From: Caulobacter zeae
GTDB taxonomy: Bacteria; Pseudomonadota; Alphaproteobacteria; Caulobacterales; Caulobacteraceae
NCBI RefSeq assembly: GCF_002858925.1
Contig: NZ_PJRS01000044.1
Span: 38,763 to 102,762 of the forward strand
Direction: 5' to 3'
DNA length: 64,000 nt
Shown here: positions 1-8,532 of the stretch, one piece after another
How the letters are laid out: the number at the start of each line of letters is the position of its first letter
Position numbering within the stretch: position 1 is the first letter of the stretch
Notes under the pieces: model-generated
Told to the model about the DNA's origin: nothing
What the model saw: the letters and a program-made list of their open reading frames with translations, nothing else
The model's database searches: none
Translations under genes and position numbers: made by a program

Positions 1-661
1 CCAGCAGGCCAAGGCCCACTAGGTCGACCTTCGCGCGGGCCAGAGGGGTCTCGTGACCCTTCAGCAGGTTCCAGGCGAACCAGGCGCAGGCGATGGCGAT
101 CGGCACGTTGATCCAGAAGATGAAGGCCCAGCCGACGCTGTCGCACAGCGCCCCGCCCAGGATCGGCCCCAGGATCGGGGCGATCAGGGTGGTCATGGCC
201 CACAGGCCCGTGGCCGCCGCGGCCTTCTCCTTGGGGAAGACGCGTAGCAAGAGGGTCTGGGACAGCGGCATCAGCGGGCCGCCGCAGGCGCCCTGCAGGA
301 TGCGGAACAGCACGAGGAAGCCTAGCGACGGCGCCAGGCCGCACAGGAACGAGAAAATCCCGAACCCGATCATGCCGAAGACGAACACCCGGACCGCGCC
401 GAAGCGGGCCGAGAGCCAGCCGGTCAGCGGCACGACCACGGCCTCGGCCACGGCGTAGGAGGTGATCACCCACGTGCCCTGGCTGGGCGAGACGCCCAGT
501 GCGCCGGCGATGTTGGACACCGAGACGTTGGCGATGGTGGTGTCGAGCACCACCAGGAAGTTGGCGGCGGCCAGGATCAGGCCGGCGAAGATCATCGCCG
601 GCCCGCTGAGCGGCGCGGGTTCGGACGCCGCCCTTGCGGGGGCGGCTTGAGCGCTGGCCAT
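1..661 (-). CDS. MFS drug efflux transporter, DHA2 (EmrB/QacA) family, 3' part cut by window edge
   Basis: Inner-membrane proton-driven drug exporter of the 14-TM DHA2 family. Reading the minus strand from the ATG at 661 gives a short Ala/Pro-rich start, then a first hydrophobic segment ending in LDTTIANVSVSNIAG, the family hallmark of TM1. Later come GTWVITSYAVAEA and the motif-C-like stretch LIAPILGPILGGAL, typical of drug:H+ antiporters. The frame stays open to base 1, so the C-terminal half lies outside the window. It lies 24 bases downstream of the HlyD adaptor gene and follows the NodT gene, so the order nodT-like, emrA-like, emrB-like suggests one operon for a tripartite pump. Substrates cannot be read from sequence. 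Confidence 0.9.
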   Translation of the reverse strand, partial: MASAQAAPARAASEPAPLSGPAMIFAGLILAAANFLVVLDTTIANVSVSNIAGALGVSPSQGTWVITSYAVAEAVVVPLTGWLSARFGAVRVFVFGMIGFGIFSFLCGLAPSLGFLVLFRILQGACGGPLMPLSQTLLLRVFPKEKAAAATGLWAMTTLIAPILGPILGGALCDSVGWAFIFWINVPIAIACAWFAWNLLKGHETPLARAKVDLVGLGLL

Positions 662-685
662 GACGGCGGTCCTTGCTGCTCGGGT

Positions 686-1843
686 TTAGTCGCGGGTGTC
701 GATCGTGGCCTTCATCGAAAGGCCCACGCGCAGCGGATGGGCCTTCAGGTCGGCCGGATCGATGGCCACGCGCACGGGCAGGCGCTGCACGACCTTGATC
801 CAGTTGCCGGTGGCGTTCTGGGCCGGGATCAGCGCAAAGGCCGCGCCGGTGCCGCCCGACAGGCCGGCGACCTTGCCGTGGTAGGTCACCGCATTGCCGT
901 AGAGGTCGGCGGTCAGCTCGACCGGCTGGCCGATCTTGACTTTGCGCAGCTGGCCTTCCTTGAAGTTGGCGTCGACATAGGCCGCGGCGATCGGAACCAC
1001 CTGCATGACCGGCGCGCCGGCGGCGACGCGCTGGCCGACCTGCACGGCGCGCTTGGCCACGACGCCGTCGATCGGCGCGCGGATCACGGTGCGCGACAGG
1101 TCCAACTGGGCCTGTTCGAACTTGGCGCGGGCGGCGGCGACTTCCGGGTTGGTGTCGACGGTGGTCCCGTCGGTCAGCACGGCGTTGGCGGCCAGCGAGC
1201 CGGCGGCGGCGGCGCGGTTGGCCTGCGCTTGCGCCTGGGCGGCCTTGGCCGAGGCGAAGGCCGCCTGGGCGTTGGCGAAGGCGTTCTGGGCGCGGGTCAG
1301 CTCGTCGCCCGAGACGGCGCCGGTGGCGGCCAGGGCCTTGCGGCGGTCCAGGTCGATGCGGGCGCGCTCGAGATCGGCCTGGGCCGAGGTCAGGCTGGCG
1401 GCGGCGCGGGCCTGGTCGGCGTCGCGGGCGGCGATCTGGGCCGACAGGCTCTGGTCGGTGGCCAGATAGCCGCGCACCCGGCGCTCGGCGCGGGCCAGGT
1501 CGGCCTGGGCCGAGGCCAGGGCGATGCGGGCGTCGCTGTCGTCCAGCACGACCAGCACGTCGCCGGCCTTCACAACTTGCGTGTCATGGACGGCGACGCT
1601 GCGCACCGGGCCGCCGACCAGCGGGGTCACCTGGGCGACGTCGGCGCCGACATAGGCGTTGTCGGTCTCGACGTGGTGCGAGCCCACGAGGGCGTAGTAG
1701 GCGCCATAGCCGGCGCCGGCGATCAGGACGACGGCGGCGAGGCCGAGGAACAGCTTTTTGCGCTTGGCGCCGGCCGCGGCCTTGGACTTGGCTTCGGCGG
1801 CGGCTTGGGCTGTGGCGTCGGCGGAGGCTTCGGAATCGTACAT
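686..1843 (-). CDS. HlyD/EmrA-type membrane fusion protein of the efflux pump
   Basis: 385-residue periplasmic adaptor linking the MFS pump to an outer-membrane channel. An Ala/Lys-rich cytoplasmic N-terminus is followed by one TM anchor (about residues 30-52). A beta-barrel/lipoyl half starts at HVETDNAYVGADVAQVTPLV, characteristic of EmrA. Then comes a long Ala-rich coiled-coil hairpin (about 110-235) and the second lipoyl half with TVIRAPIDGVVAKRAVQVGQ. Length is normal for EmrA. It sits between the NodT-like gene (23 bases upstream) and the MFS gene (24 bases downstream) on the same strand, so co-transcription and joint function are likely. Confidence 0.93.
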   Translation of the reverse strand: MYDSEASADATAQAAAEAKSKAAAGAKRKKLFLGLAAVVLIAGAGYGAYYALVGSHHVETDNAYVGADVAQVTPLVGGPVRSVAVHDTQVVKAGDVLVVLDDSDARIALASAQADLARAERRVRGYLATDQSLSAQIAARDADQARAAASLTSAQADLERARIDLDRRKALAATGAVSGDELTRAQNAFANAQAAFASAKAAQAQAQANRAAAAGSLAANAVLTDGTTVDTNPEVAAARAKFEQAQLDLSRTVIRAPIDGVVAKRAVQVGQRVAAGAPVMQVVPIAAAYVDANFKEGQLRKVKIGQPVELTADLYGNAVTYHGKVAGLSGGTGAAFALIPAQNATGNWIKVVQRLPVRVAIDPADLKAHPLRVGLSMKATIDTRD

Positions 1844-1866
1844 GGGGGAGGGCTCCGGGAAACGGG

Positions 1867-3306
1867 TCAGGCGGCGCGGTAGCCGCCGCCGAGGGCGCGC
1901 ACGAGCGCCACGTCGAGGGTGAAGGCGCGGGTCTCGAGGTCGGCGAGCGTCCGCTGGTTGGCGATCAGGGCGTCCTCGGCGGAGAGGACTTCCAGGTAGG
2001 TGGCCAGGCCCCCGCGATAGCGCTGCAGGGCGATGTCGTGGGCGGCCGACGAGGCGGCGACGGCCTTGCGGGTTTCATCGAGCCGGGCGTCGAGGGCGCG
2101 GGCGCTGACGGCGGCGTCGGCGACGTCCTTCAGGGCCTGGGCGAGGGCCCCGTTGTAGCTGGCCACGGCGGCGTCGTAATCGGCCGCGGCGCCGCGATAG
2201 TTGGCCCGCAGCGCGCCGCCCTGGAAGATCGGCAGCCGCACGGCCGGACCGATCGAGCCGATGCGCGAGCCGCCCTTGGTCAGCATGTCGAGACCCAGCG
2301 ACTGCTGGCCGAAATAGGCCGACAGGTCGACGTTGGGGTAGAACTCGGCCTTCGCTTGCTTGATCGACTGAGCGGCGGCCTCGGCCCTCAGGCGGGCGGC
2401 GACGACGTCGGGACGGCGACCGATCAGGTCGGCCGACAGGTTGGCCGGCAGGCCGAAGGCCTTCAGCGTCCCGACCTTCGGCCGCTGGAGGGCGAGACCC
2501 CGGTCGGGACCGGCGCCCAGCAAGGCGGCGATGCGGTTGCGGGTCAGGCCGACGGCCTCGTCTGCGGCGGCCAGCTGAGCGCGGGCCGAGGCCAGGCCCG
2601 CCTTGGACTGCTCGGCCGAGCCGCGGTTCTCCAGGCCGTTGGCGGCGCGGTCGGCGGTCAGCTGGGCCGTCTGCTCGCGGGTCTTGACCGCGTCGGCGGC
2701 CGCGTCGCGATCGGCGAACAGTTGGGCCAGATCCGCATAGGCGGCCGCGACGCTGGTCGACAGCACCAGGCGCGCCTCGGCGGCGTCGGCCTTGGAGGCC
2801 TCCGCCTGCGAGGTCGCGGCGGCCAGGGCCGCGCGGTTCTTGCCGAAGAAGTCGAGCTCCCAGGCGAAGTCGAGCGTGGCGCGGCCGGTGTCGTTGTAGC
2901 CCTTCGGCACGAAGCCGGCCGGGACGCCGTTGTTGTAGCTCTGCTTGACCGAAGCGTAGGTCGCGCCGGCGCTGAGGCTGGGCAGGGTGGCCGAGCGGGC
3001 CTGGCCGGCCAGGGCTTCTGCCTTGCGGACGCGGGCCTCGGCGGCGGCCAGGTCGGGCGAGCCGGCCAGGGCTTCGTCGACCAGGGCGTCGAGCTGGGCG
3101 TCGCCATAGGCGGTCCACCAGCGGTCGGTCGGCCAGTCGGCGGCGGGCGCGGCCAGGCTCGCTTGCGAGGCGTAGGCGTCGGGCGCCTTGATCGCCTGGG
3201 CCGGCGGCAGCTTGGGCACGGCGGCGCAGCCCGCCAGGGCTGTCGTCGCAAGGAGGCCCGCGAGGGCCAGTTTAAGGGGGGAAGTCCGGGGGAGGGCGTT
3301 TGCCAT
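1867..3306 (-). CDS. NodT/OprM-family outer-membrane efflux lipoprotein
   Basis: 479-residue TolC-like outer-membrane channel component. The N-terminus has a lipoprotein signal ending in LAGC (Cys about residue 26), so the mature protein should be acylated. Two OEP repeats follow, rich in Ala/Leu coiled coil, with family motifs WWTAYGDAQLDALVDEAL near the start and RPDVVAARLRAEAA in the second half. It is the first gene of the minus-strand efflux operon and is divergent from a TetR-family gene across a 138-base region with inverted repeats. Its expression is therefore probably repressed by that regulator. Confidence 0.93.
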   Translation of the reverse strand: MANALPRTSPLKLALAGLLATTALAGCAAVPKLPPAQAIKAPDAYASQASLAAPAADWPTDRWWTAYGDAQLDALVDEALAGSPDLAAAEARVRKAEALAGQARSATLPSLSAGATYASVKQSYNNGVPAGFVPKGYNDTGRATLDFAWELDFFGKNRAALAAATSQAEASKADAAEARLVLSTSVAAAYADLAQLFADRDAAADAVKTREQTAQLTADRAANGLENRGSAEQSKAGLASARAQLAAADEAVGLTRNRIAALLGAGPDRGLALQRPKVGTLKAFGLPANLSADLIGRRPDVVAARLRAEAAAQSIKQAKAEFYPNVDLSAYFGQQSLGLDMLTKGGSRIGSIGPAVRLPIFQGGALRANYRGAAADYDAAVASYNGALAQALKDVADAAVSARALDARLDETRKAVAASSAAHDIALQRYRGGLATYLEVLSAEDALIANQRTLADLETRAFTLDVALVRALGGGYRAA

Positions 3307-3325
3307 CGGATTTGCTCGATATCAA

Positions 3326-3392
3326 ACCGTACAGGACGGTCCAAATATAACTTGACGTGACGACGTCAAGTGAAAAGTGTACGGTCTGGTCC
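3326..3392. promoter_or_regulatory. operator-like inverted repeats between efflux operon and tetR
   Basis: Three overlapping symmetries lie in this divergent promoter region. ACCGT-N5-ACGGT is at 3326-3340. A perfect 9-bp inverted repeat, ACTTGACGT-GACG-ACGTCAAGT, is at 3350-3371. TGTACGGT at 3378-3385 is the reverse complement of ACCGTACA at 3326-3333. TetR-family repressors bind such sites; which one is used here is inference. Confidence 0.6.
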
Positions 3393-3444
3393 AGAAAACG
3401 CCTGGGCCTGGTTAATCGGCCTATCGGAGACGGGAGGAGGGCGC

Positions 3445-4059
3445 GTGCGCGTCAAGACCGAGGAAAAGCGCAAGTGCATCCTGGAAGCGGCCAAGGCCGT
3501 GTTCCTGGAGCGCGGGTTCCTGGGGGCGAGCATGGCCGAGGTGTCGGCGCGCGCCGGCGGCTCCAAGCAGACGCTCTACAGCTACTTCGCCTCCAAGGAC
3601 GACCTCTTCGTCGCCACCATGCTGGAGAAGGGCGCCCAGATCATCGATCCGGTGTTCTCGACCTTCGAGACAGAGGAAGACCTGCGCACGGCGCTCAGCC
3701 GCTTTGGCCGCGTCTTCCTGGCGTTCGTGGCGAGCGACGAGGTGTTGGCCTTCCGGCGGATGATCATCGCCGAGGGCGCGCGCTCGAACCTCGGCAAGCT
3801 GTTCTTCGAGAATGGTCCCCGGCGCGGCTGGACGCGGATGACCACTCGGTTCGAGTGGTTCATGGAACAGGGACAGATGCGGCGCGTCGACCCCTGGCAG
3901 GCGGCCATGCACTTCCAGGCGTTGTGCGAGTCCGGAGCCTTCTATCGCCTGCTCGAGGGCGTGCTGCCCGAACTGACGCCGGAGATGATCGACACGGCGG
4001 TCGACGCCGCGGTCGACGTCTTCATGCGCGCCTATGGGAACGAGGCGGCCGCCGGCTGA
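3445..4059 (+). CDS. TetR/AcrR-family transcriptional regulator
   Basis: About 204 residues, probable repressor of the divergent efflux genes. The N-terminal HTH reads ILEAAKAVFLERGFLGASMA, then SARAGGSKQTLYSYFASKDD, the classic TetR_N pattern. The rest is a helical ligand-binding domain resembling AcrR-type C-terminal domains. The frame is open from a GTG at 3370, but that would add 25 unusual residues and overlap the operator region. The GTG at 3445, just after GGAGGAGGG, is preferred, so the start is moderately certain. Autoregulation is likely from the shared promoter region. Confidence 0.9.
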   Translation: MRVKTEEKRKCILEAAKAVFLERGFLGASMAEVSARAGGSKQTLYSYFASKDDLFVATMLEKGAQIIDPVFSTFETEEDLRTALSRFGRVFLAFVASDEVLAFRRMIIAEGARSNLGKLFFENGPRRGWTRMTTRFEWFMEQGQMRRVDPWQAAMHFQALCESGAFYRLLEGVLPELTPEMIDTAVDAAVDVFMRAYGNEAAAG

Positions 4060-4126
4060 CCTCGACTGTTGCGCCTGGAGCGACCTGGCGTAATCATTCC
4101 CTCAATGGTTGATCGGTGGGGCGGGA

Positions 4127-4618
4127 ATGGCGCGGAGCGGACGGATCGCCGGATTGGCGGGCTTGATCGGCGCGGTTCTGCTGGCGGGTTGCGCCACCAC
4201 GCCGGAGGCGCGCTTCGCCAGCCTGGGGCCCTTGCGTACGGCGCTGAGCACGCCGCCTGAGACGCTGCTCCAACTGGCCGATCGCAACGACGCCAACGCC
4301 CAGATGGCGCTGTCGCTGCTCTATCAGTACGGCCGGGGCGGCGTCGCCAAGGACCCCGTCCGGGCCCTTGAGCTGCGCCAGCGCGCCACGGCCCAACGGG
4401 GCTCGACGCCGATCACCACCTACATCGCCGGGATCAACGGCAAGCCCGGGCGGGTGTCGATGATCTTCGTGCCCCGCTACGACGTCTCGCCGGCCGACGC
4501 CCTGTTCAACGCCGCCTGCGCAAACGCCCTGGCCAGGGGTGATCGCTCGCCCAAGGCTGTCGAGCCCTGCGGCGGCGAGGAAAAATACGATCAGCTGGCC
4601 GCCGCCTGGCGGCGCTAG
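4127..4618 (+). CDS. small lipoprotein with a Sel1-like repeat
   Basis: 163-residue putative outer-membrane or periplasmic lipoprotein. The ATG at 4127 gives a signal peptide with lipobox LLAGC (Cys near residue 23). An in-frame TTG at 4109 would add six residues and is less likely. Residues of about 50-85 (LADRNDANAQMALSLLYQYG, then RGGVAKDPVRALELRQRAT) resemble a single Sel1/TPR-like repeat, usually a protein-interaction element. The C-terminal half is not recognised and has two Cys (FNAACANA, EPCGGEE) that could pair. It converges with the isochorismatase gene, overlapping by 4 bases at the stop codons. Function unknown. Confidence 0.75.
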   Translation: MARSGRIAGLAGLIGAVLLAGCATTPEARFASLGPLRTALSTPPETLLQLADRNDANAQMALSLLYQYGRGGVAKDPVRALELRQRATAQRGSTPITTYIAGINGKPGRVSMIFVPRYDVSPADALFNAACANALARGDRSPKAVEPCGGEEKYDQLAAAWRR

Positions 4619-5256
4619 GCGGCGGCAGCGCCGGCGATCAGCTTCAGCGCCTCGTCCTCTGAAACCACCTCGGCGTACTTGGCCTGAAGGTCGAAGAGGT
4701 TGGCCTCCTGCACGCGCTCGTCGCGGTCGCCGGAGGCTTCGCGCACCACGAACGGGATGAAGCCGTGTTGCAGGGCGTCCAGCGCGCTGGCCCGCACGCA
4801 GCCGCTGGTCGAGAAGCCGCCCATGATCACCGTGTCGACGCCCATGGCCCGCAGGGTCGAGGCCAGCGGCGTGCCGAAGAAGGCCGAGGCGTACTGCTTG
4901 GACAGCACGATCTCGCCCTCGATCGGCGTGATCTCCTTGGGGAACGCGCCCAACGGCGAGCCTTCCTGGAAGGCCTTGAGGGCCGGCACCTTGCGATAGA
5001 ACACTCCGCCATCGCGGCCACCGACGCCGGCCTGGTAGACGACGTTGGTGAGGATCACCGGAATGCCGGCCTTGCGGGCGGCTTGCAGGAGCCTGGCGTT
5101 GCTGGCCAGGGCCGCCTCGACGCCGGCATAGAGCGGCGAGTCCGGCAGCAGGTAGGCGTCGACCACGTCGATGATCAGCAGGGCCGGGCTCTTGCCGAAG
5201 GCCAGGCGGCCGCCGAAGCCGGCACGTTCGTAGTCGGAGTTCAGATCTTCGGCCAT
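4615..5256 (-). CDS. isochorismatase-family cysteine hydrolase
   Basis: 213 residues, normal for the family. The conserved catalytic triad is visible: Asp30 (LLIIDVVDAY), Lys120 (VLSKQYASAFFGT) and Cys153 (STSGCVRASA). Relatives include N-carbamoylsarcosine amidases, biurets and nicotinamidases that hydrolyse amide or carbamoyl groups, as well as true isochorismatases. The Cys indicates an amidase-type enzyme. Proximity to HyuA/HyuB and a CoA-transferase suggests it removes a carbamoyl or amide group during catabolism of a nitrogen-containing compound. That role is inference. Confidence 0.85.
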   Translation of the reverse strand: MAEDLNSDYERAGFGGRLAFGKSPALLIIDVVDAYLLPDSPLYAGVEAALASNARLLQAARKAGIPVILTNVVYQAGVGGRDGGVFYRKVPALKAFQEGSPLGAFPKEITPIEGEIVLSKQYASAFFGTPLASTLRAMGVDTVIMGGFSTSGCVRASALDALQHGFIPFVVREASGDRDERVQEANLFDLQAKYAEVVSEDEALKLIAGAAAA

Positions 5257-5324
5257 TTCTACTCCGGTCGTCCTCGCGCAGGCGGGGATCCAAGCTGACT
5301 ATCTTTGAGCGCGCGGTGCGTGGT

Positions 5325-5426
5325 CCTCGTCCTTCGACAAGCTCAGGATGAGGACCAACTTGCAGGCCGCAGGATCGTAGGCGATTGCAGTAGAAAACCT
5401 CATCCTGAGCTTGTCGAAGGACGAGG
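5325..5426. repeat. perfect 29-bp inverted repeat pair (intergenic palindromic element)
   Basis: The arm 5325-5353 (starting CCTCGTCCTTCGACAAG) is repeated as an exact reverse complement at 5398-5426, with 44 bases between. The core TTCGACAAGCTCAGGATGAG is a dispersed intergenic motif known from many alphaproteobacteria. A second type of widespread motif (GTCCTCGCGCAGGCGGGGAT) lies just outside, near 5270-5290. It could fold as a large hairpin in mRNA between the isochorismatase and CoA-transferase genes. Confidence 0.85.
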
Positions 5427-5439
5427 TTTTCGCGTGGTC

Positions 5440-6633
5440 CTAGACCACCCCCTGCTCGGCGAACGCCTTCAGCTCGCTTTCGCTCACCCCCAGCTCGCTC
5501 CACACCGCCGCATTGTCCTGGCCCACCGCCTGCGAGGCGATGGCGCGGACGACGCCGGGGGTCTTGGACAGCTTGGGCATGACGTTCTGCATCGGCAGTT
5601 CGCCCCAGCGCGGGTGGTCGAGCGTGATGATCGACTCCCGGGCCGCGAAGTGCGGGTCGGCCAGCATTTCGGGCGCGCGATAGATCTTCCCGGCCGGCAC
5701 GCCGGCCTCGATCATCTTGGCCTCGACCTCGTCGACCGTGAGGGTCTTGGTCCAGGCCTCGATGAGGGCGTCCAGCGCCTTCATGTTGCGGCCGCGGTTG
5801 ACGTGGTTGACGTAGTCGGGGTGCTGGGCCAGCTCGGGCTGGCCCATGGCCTTGCACAGGCGACCGAACACCGTGTCCTGGTTGGCGGCGATCAGATAGT
5901 CGCCGTCCTTGCAGTGATAGACGTTCGACGGCGCGATGCCGGGCAGCACCGAGCCCGAGCGCTCGCGGATGTAGCCCATGACCTTGTAGTCGGGGACCAG
6001 GCTTTCCATGACCTGCAGCACCGCCTCGTAGAGCGAGCTGTCGACCACCTGGCCTTGCCCCGTCTTGTCGCGGTGGCGCAGGGCGGCCAGAGCCCCCAGG
6101 CACCCGTAGGTGGCCGCCAGGGCGTCGCCGATCGAGATGCCCATGCGCGAGGGCGCGCGGTCTGGGTCGCCGACGATGTGGCGCCAGCCGCCCATGGCCT
6201 CGCCGATGCCGCCAAAGCCCGCGCGGTCGGCATAGGGACCGGTCTGGCCGTAGCCCGACACCCGCACGATGATCAGGCCCGGGTTCTCGGCGTGCAGGAC
6301 CTCGGGCGACAGGCCCCAGCCCTCCAGCGTGCCCGGCCGGAAGTTCTCGATCAGGATGTCGGCGGTGGCGATCAGCTTGCGAGCTAGGGCCTGGCCCTCG
6401 GGCACGCGCAGATTGGCCGAGACCGTGCGCTTGTTGCGGGCCACGACTTCCCACCACAGCGGATAGTCGCCGCGGCCCCAGTCGCGCATCGGGTCGCCCT
6501 TGCCGGGCGGCTCGATCTTGATGACGTCGGCGCCCATGTCGCCCAGCAGCTGGCCGCAGAACGGACCAGCGATCAGCTGGCCCATCTCGACGACGCGCAG
6601 GCCCTTCAGGGGACCCGTGTTTTCAACCGTCAT
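5440..6633 (-). CDS. class III (CaiB/BaiF family) CoA-transferase
   Basis: 397-residue family III CoA-transferase, moving CoA between acyl-CoA and a free acid. The N-terminal motif GLRVVEMGQLIAGPFCGQLL and GADVIKIEPPGKGDPMRDWG are typical. The catalytic Asp is Asp170 in MGISIGDALAATYG, and GYGQTGPYADRAGFG is the family glycine motif. It is encoded 12 bases downstream of hyuB on the same strand, so it is probably co-transcribed with hyuA-hyuB. It likely activates the acid made by the hydantoinase-like pair. Specific acceptor unknown. Confidence 0.92.
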   Translation of the reverse strand: MTVENTGPLKGLRVVEMGQLIAGPFCGQLLGDMGADVIKIEPPGKGDPMRDWGRGDYPLWWEVVARNKRTVSANLRVPEGQALARKLIATADILIENFRPGTLEGWGLSPEVLHAENPGLIIVRVSGYGQTGPYADRAGFGGIGEAMGGWRHIVGDPDRAPSRMGISIGDALAATYGCLGALAALRHRDKTGQGQVVDSSLYEAVLQVMESLVPDYKVMGYIRERSGSVLPGIAPSNVYHCKDGDYLIAANQDTVFGRLCKAMGQPELAQHPDYVNHVNRGRNMKALDALIEAWTKTLTVDEVEAKMIEAGVPAGKIYRAPEMLADPHFAARESIITLDHPRWGELPMQNVMPKLSKTPGVVRAIASQAVGQDNAAVWSELGVSESELKAFAEQGVV

Positions 6634-6645
6634 GACGCTTGCGAC

Positions 6646-8529
6646 CTATTCCGCGGCCAGGGCCAGGGGCGCGTTGCGCCACACCGGCGGACGCGGCGCC
6701 GGCAGGCCCGTTTCGGCCAGGCAGTTGGCGCGCAACTCGTCGAGCGACGGACCGCGGTCGAACACCTCCAGCGGGCCGCGCTCGGCGCGGATCTTGGCGC
6801 GCAGGGCCTCGGTGGCCGCCGCATCGACCTTGCCGGCGGCGTCCAGCACCACGCCGAAGCGCTTGGCGCCCTCGACGGTGACCAGACCGCGCAAGACTTC
6901 CAGCTCGACCAGCTCGACCTCGCGCTCCAGCGGGTCGCCCCAGCCGCCGCCGCCCCAGGTGACGAAGTGCAGGAGGTCGCCCTTGTCGACCTGGATTCCG
7001 TCGCACTTGGAGGGCAGGGCGATGCTCTCGCCATTGGCCTTGTCCAGGCGCTTCCACGAGCGGGCGCCGGGGGCGCCGCCGTTGACGCCCCACGGCGGCA
7101 CGAACCAGCGGTCGTCATGGATGGCGATCGTGCCGGCTTCCGTGAACCGATAGGTCATGTGGATGCCGTTGCCGCCCCGGAAGCGCCCGGCGCCGCCGCT
7201 GTCGGCCACGCTCTCGTAGCGTTCGATGACCATCGGGAAGTAGCGTTCCAGGAACTCGTTGGGCACGTTGGTGAAGCCCGGCCACAGCGAGTGGCCGTCG
7301 GCGCCGTCGCCGAACGGACGGCCGGGAATGCCGCCGAAGCCGATCTGGAACAGCTGGAACCACTCGCCCTTGCCGTCGAAGCCCGAGAACATCAGGTGCG
7401 GCGAGCTCGAGAAGCCGGCGGCGCACAGGAATTCCGGGGTCTTTTGGCCCAGCAGCGCGCCCAGGACGTCGAAGATGCGGCCGAGAGCGTGGGTGCGGCA
7501 GGAGAGGGCGGCCGGGAACTTCGGCTTCAGCAGGCTGCCTTCCGGGATCCGCACGTCGACCAGGTCGTAGAACCCGTCGTTGAACAGGATCTGCGGGTCG
7601 AAGACCATGATCATGTAGATGCCGAAGAACATCTTGAACATGTTCTCGTTCAGCAGGAAGTTGATCGAGCTGTCCGACTGCGGATCGGTGCCGTCGAAGT
7701 CGAGAACGACCTTGCCGCCCTCGCGCCACATGGTGCACTTGATCTTGAACGGGCCCGCACCCTTGCCGTCGTCGCAGATGTAGTCCTCGAACGACACCGG
7801 CGCCTCGCCGATCGCCGTCGAGATCAGGTGGGCCATGGCGCGGTGATTGCGGGCCAGAAGCTCGTCCAGGGCGCTGGCGAAGACGTCGTCACCGAAGCGC
7901 TCGCAGATCTCGACCACCCGGCGGCCGGCCACGCGGCACGAGGCGACGATGGCGTGCAGGTCGGCCTTGAACCATTCGGGCATGCGCGACTGGTGGGCCG
8001 CGATGCGCACGATGTCGCTTTGCAACTCGCCCTTGCGGTACAGCTTCACCGGCGGCAGGCGGAAGCCTTCCTCGAAGATCGAGGCCGCGTCGGTGGGCAG
8101 GGAGCCGGGCACCTTGCCGCCGACGTCGGTCATGTGGCCGAACATCGCCGACCAGGCCACCAGCCGCCCGTCGCGGTAGATCGGGGCGATGCACAGCTGG
8201 TCGGACGCATGGCTGATCGCGCCCTCGACCGAGTAGGGGTCGTTGACGAGGATGATGTCGCCTTCCTCGATCTCGCCGTCATAGCCCTTGAGGAAGCCGT
8301 CGATGAACGAGCCGAACTGGCCCACCACCATGCGGCCGTCGCGGTCGGCGATCAGCGGGAAGGCGTCGCCCTGCTCGCGGATGCCGGGCGACAGCGCGGT
8401 GCGGAACAGGGTGGCGTCCATTTCGACGCGGGCGTTGCGAAGGGCGTTCTCGATGATGTCGAGGGTCACCGGATCGACGGCGACCTTGCCGAACGGCGTG
8501 GAATTGGTTTCCAGGATGCGCGCGGGCAT
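6646..8529 (-). CDS. hyuB: hydantoinase B / oxoprolinase-type subunit (HyuB)
   Basis: 627-residue B subunit of an ATP-dependent cyclic-amide hydrolase (N-methylhydantoinase, 5-oxoprolinase, acetone-carboxylase-like family). Seen: DPVTLDIIENALRNARVEMD at the N-terminus, GDIILVNDPYSVEGAISHAS, GKVPGSLPTDAASIFEEGF and GGAGRFRGGNGI near the C-terminal third, all characteristic of HyuB. It begins 3 bases after the hyuA stop, so the two subunits are translationally linked. The actual ring substrate cannot be assigned from sequence. Confidence 0.93.
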   Translation of the reverse strand: MPARILETNSTPFGKVAVDPVTLDIIENALRNARVEMDATLFRTALSPGIREQGDAFPLIADRDGRMVVGQFGSFIDGFLKGYDGEIEEGDIILVNDPYSVEGAISHASDQLCIAPIYRDGRLVAWSAMFGHMTDVGGKVPGSLPTDAASIFEEGFRLPPVKLYRKGELQSDIVRIAAHQSRMPEWFKADLHAIVASCRVAGRRVVEICERFGDDVFASALDELLARNHRAMAHLISTAIGEAPVSFEDYICDDGKGAGPFKIKCTMWREGGKVVLDFDGTDPQSDSSINFLLNENMFKMFFGIYMIMVFDPQILFNDGFYDLVDVRIPEGSLLKPKFPAALSCRTHALGRIFDVLGALLGQKTPEFLCAAGFSSSPHLMFSGFDGKGEWFQLFQIGFGGIPGRPFGDGADGHSLWPGFTNVPNEFLERYFPMVIERYESVADSGGAGRFRGGNGIHMTYRFTEAGTIAIHDDRWFVPPWGVNGGAPGARSWKRLDKANGESIALPSKCDGIQVDKGDLLHFVTWGGGGWGDPLEREVELVELEVLRGLVTVEGAKRFGVVLDAAGKVDAAATEALRAKIRAERGPLEVFDRGPSLDELRANCLAETGLPAPRPPVWRNAPLALAAE

Positions 8530-8532
8530 GGC

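Noticed and set aside
647..1882. 411-codon plus-strand open frame opposite the HlyD gene
   Set aside because: Gly/Arg/His-rich low-complexity product and perfect overlap with a well-supported minus-strand gene; a GC-driven antisense shadow.
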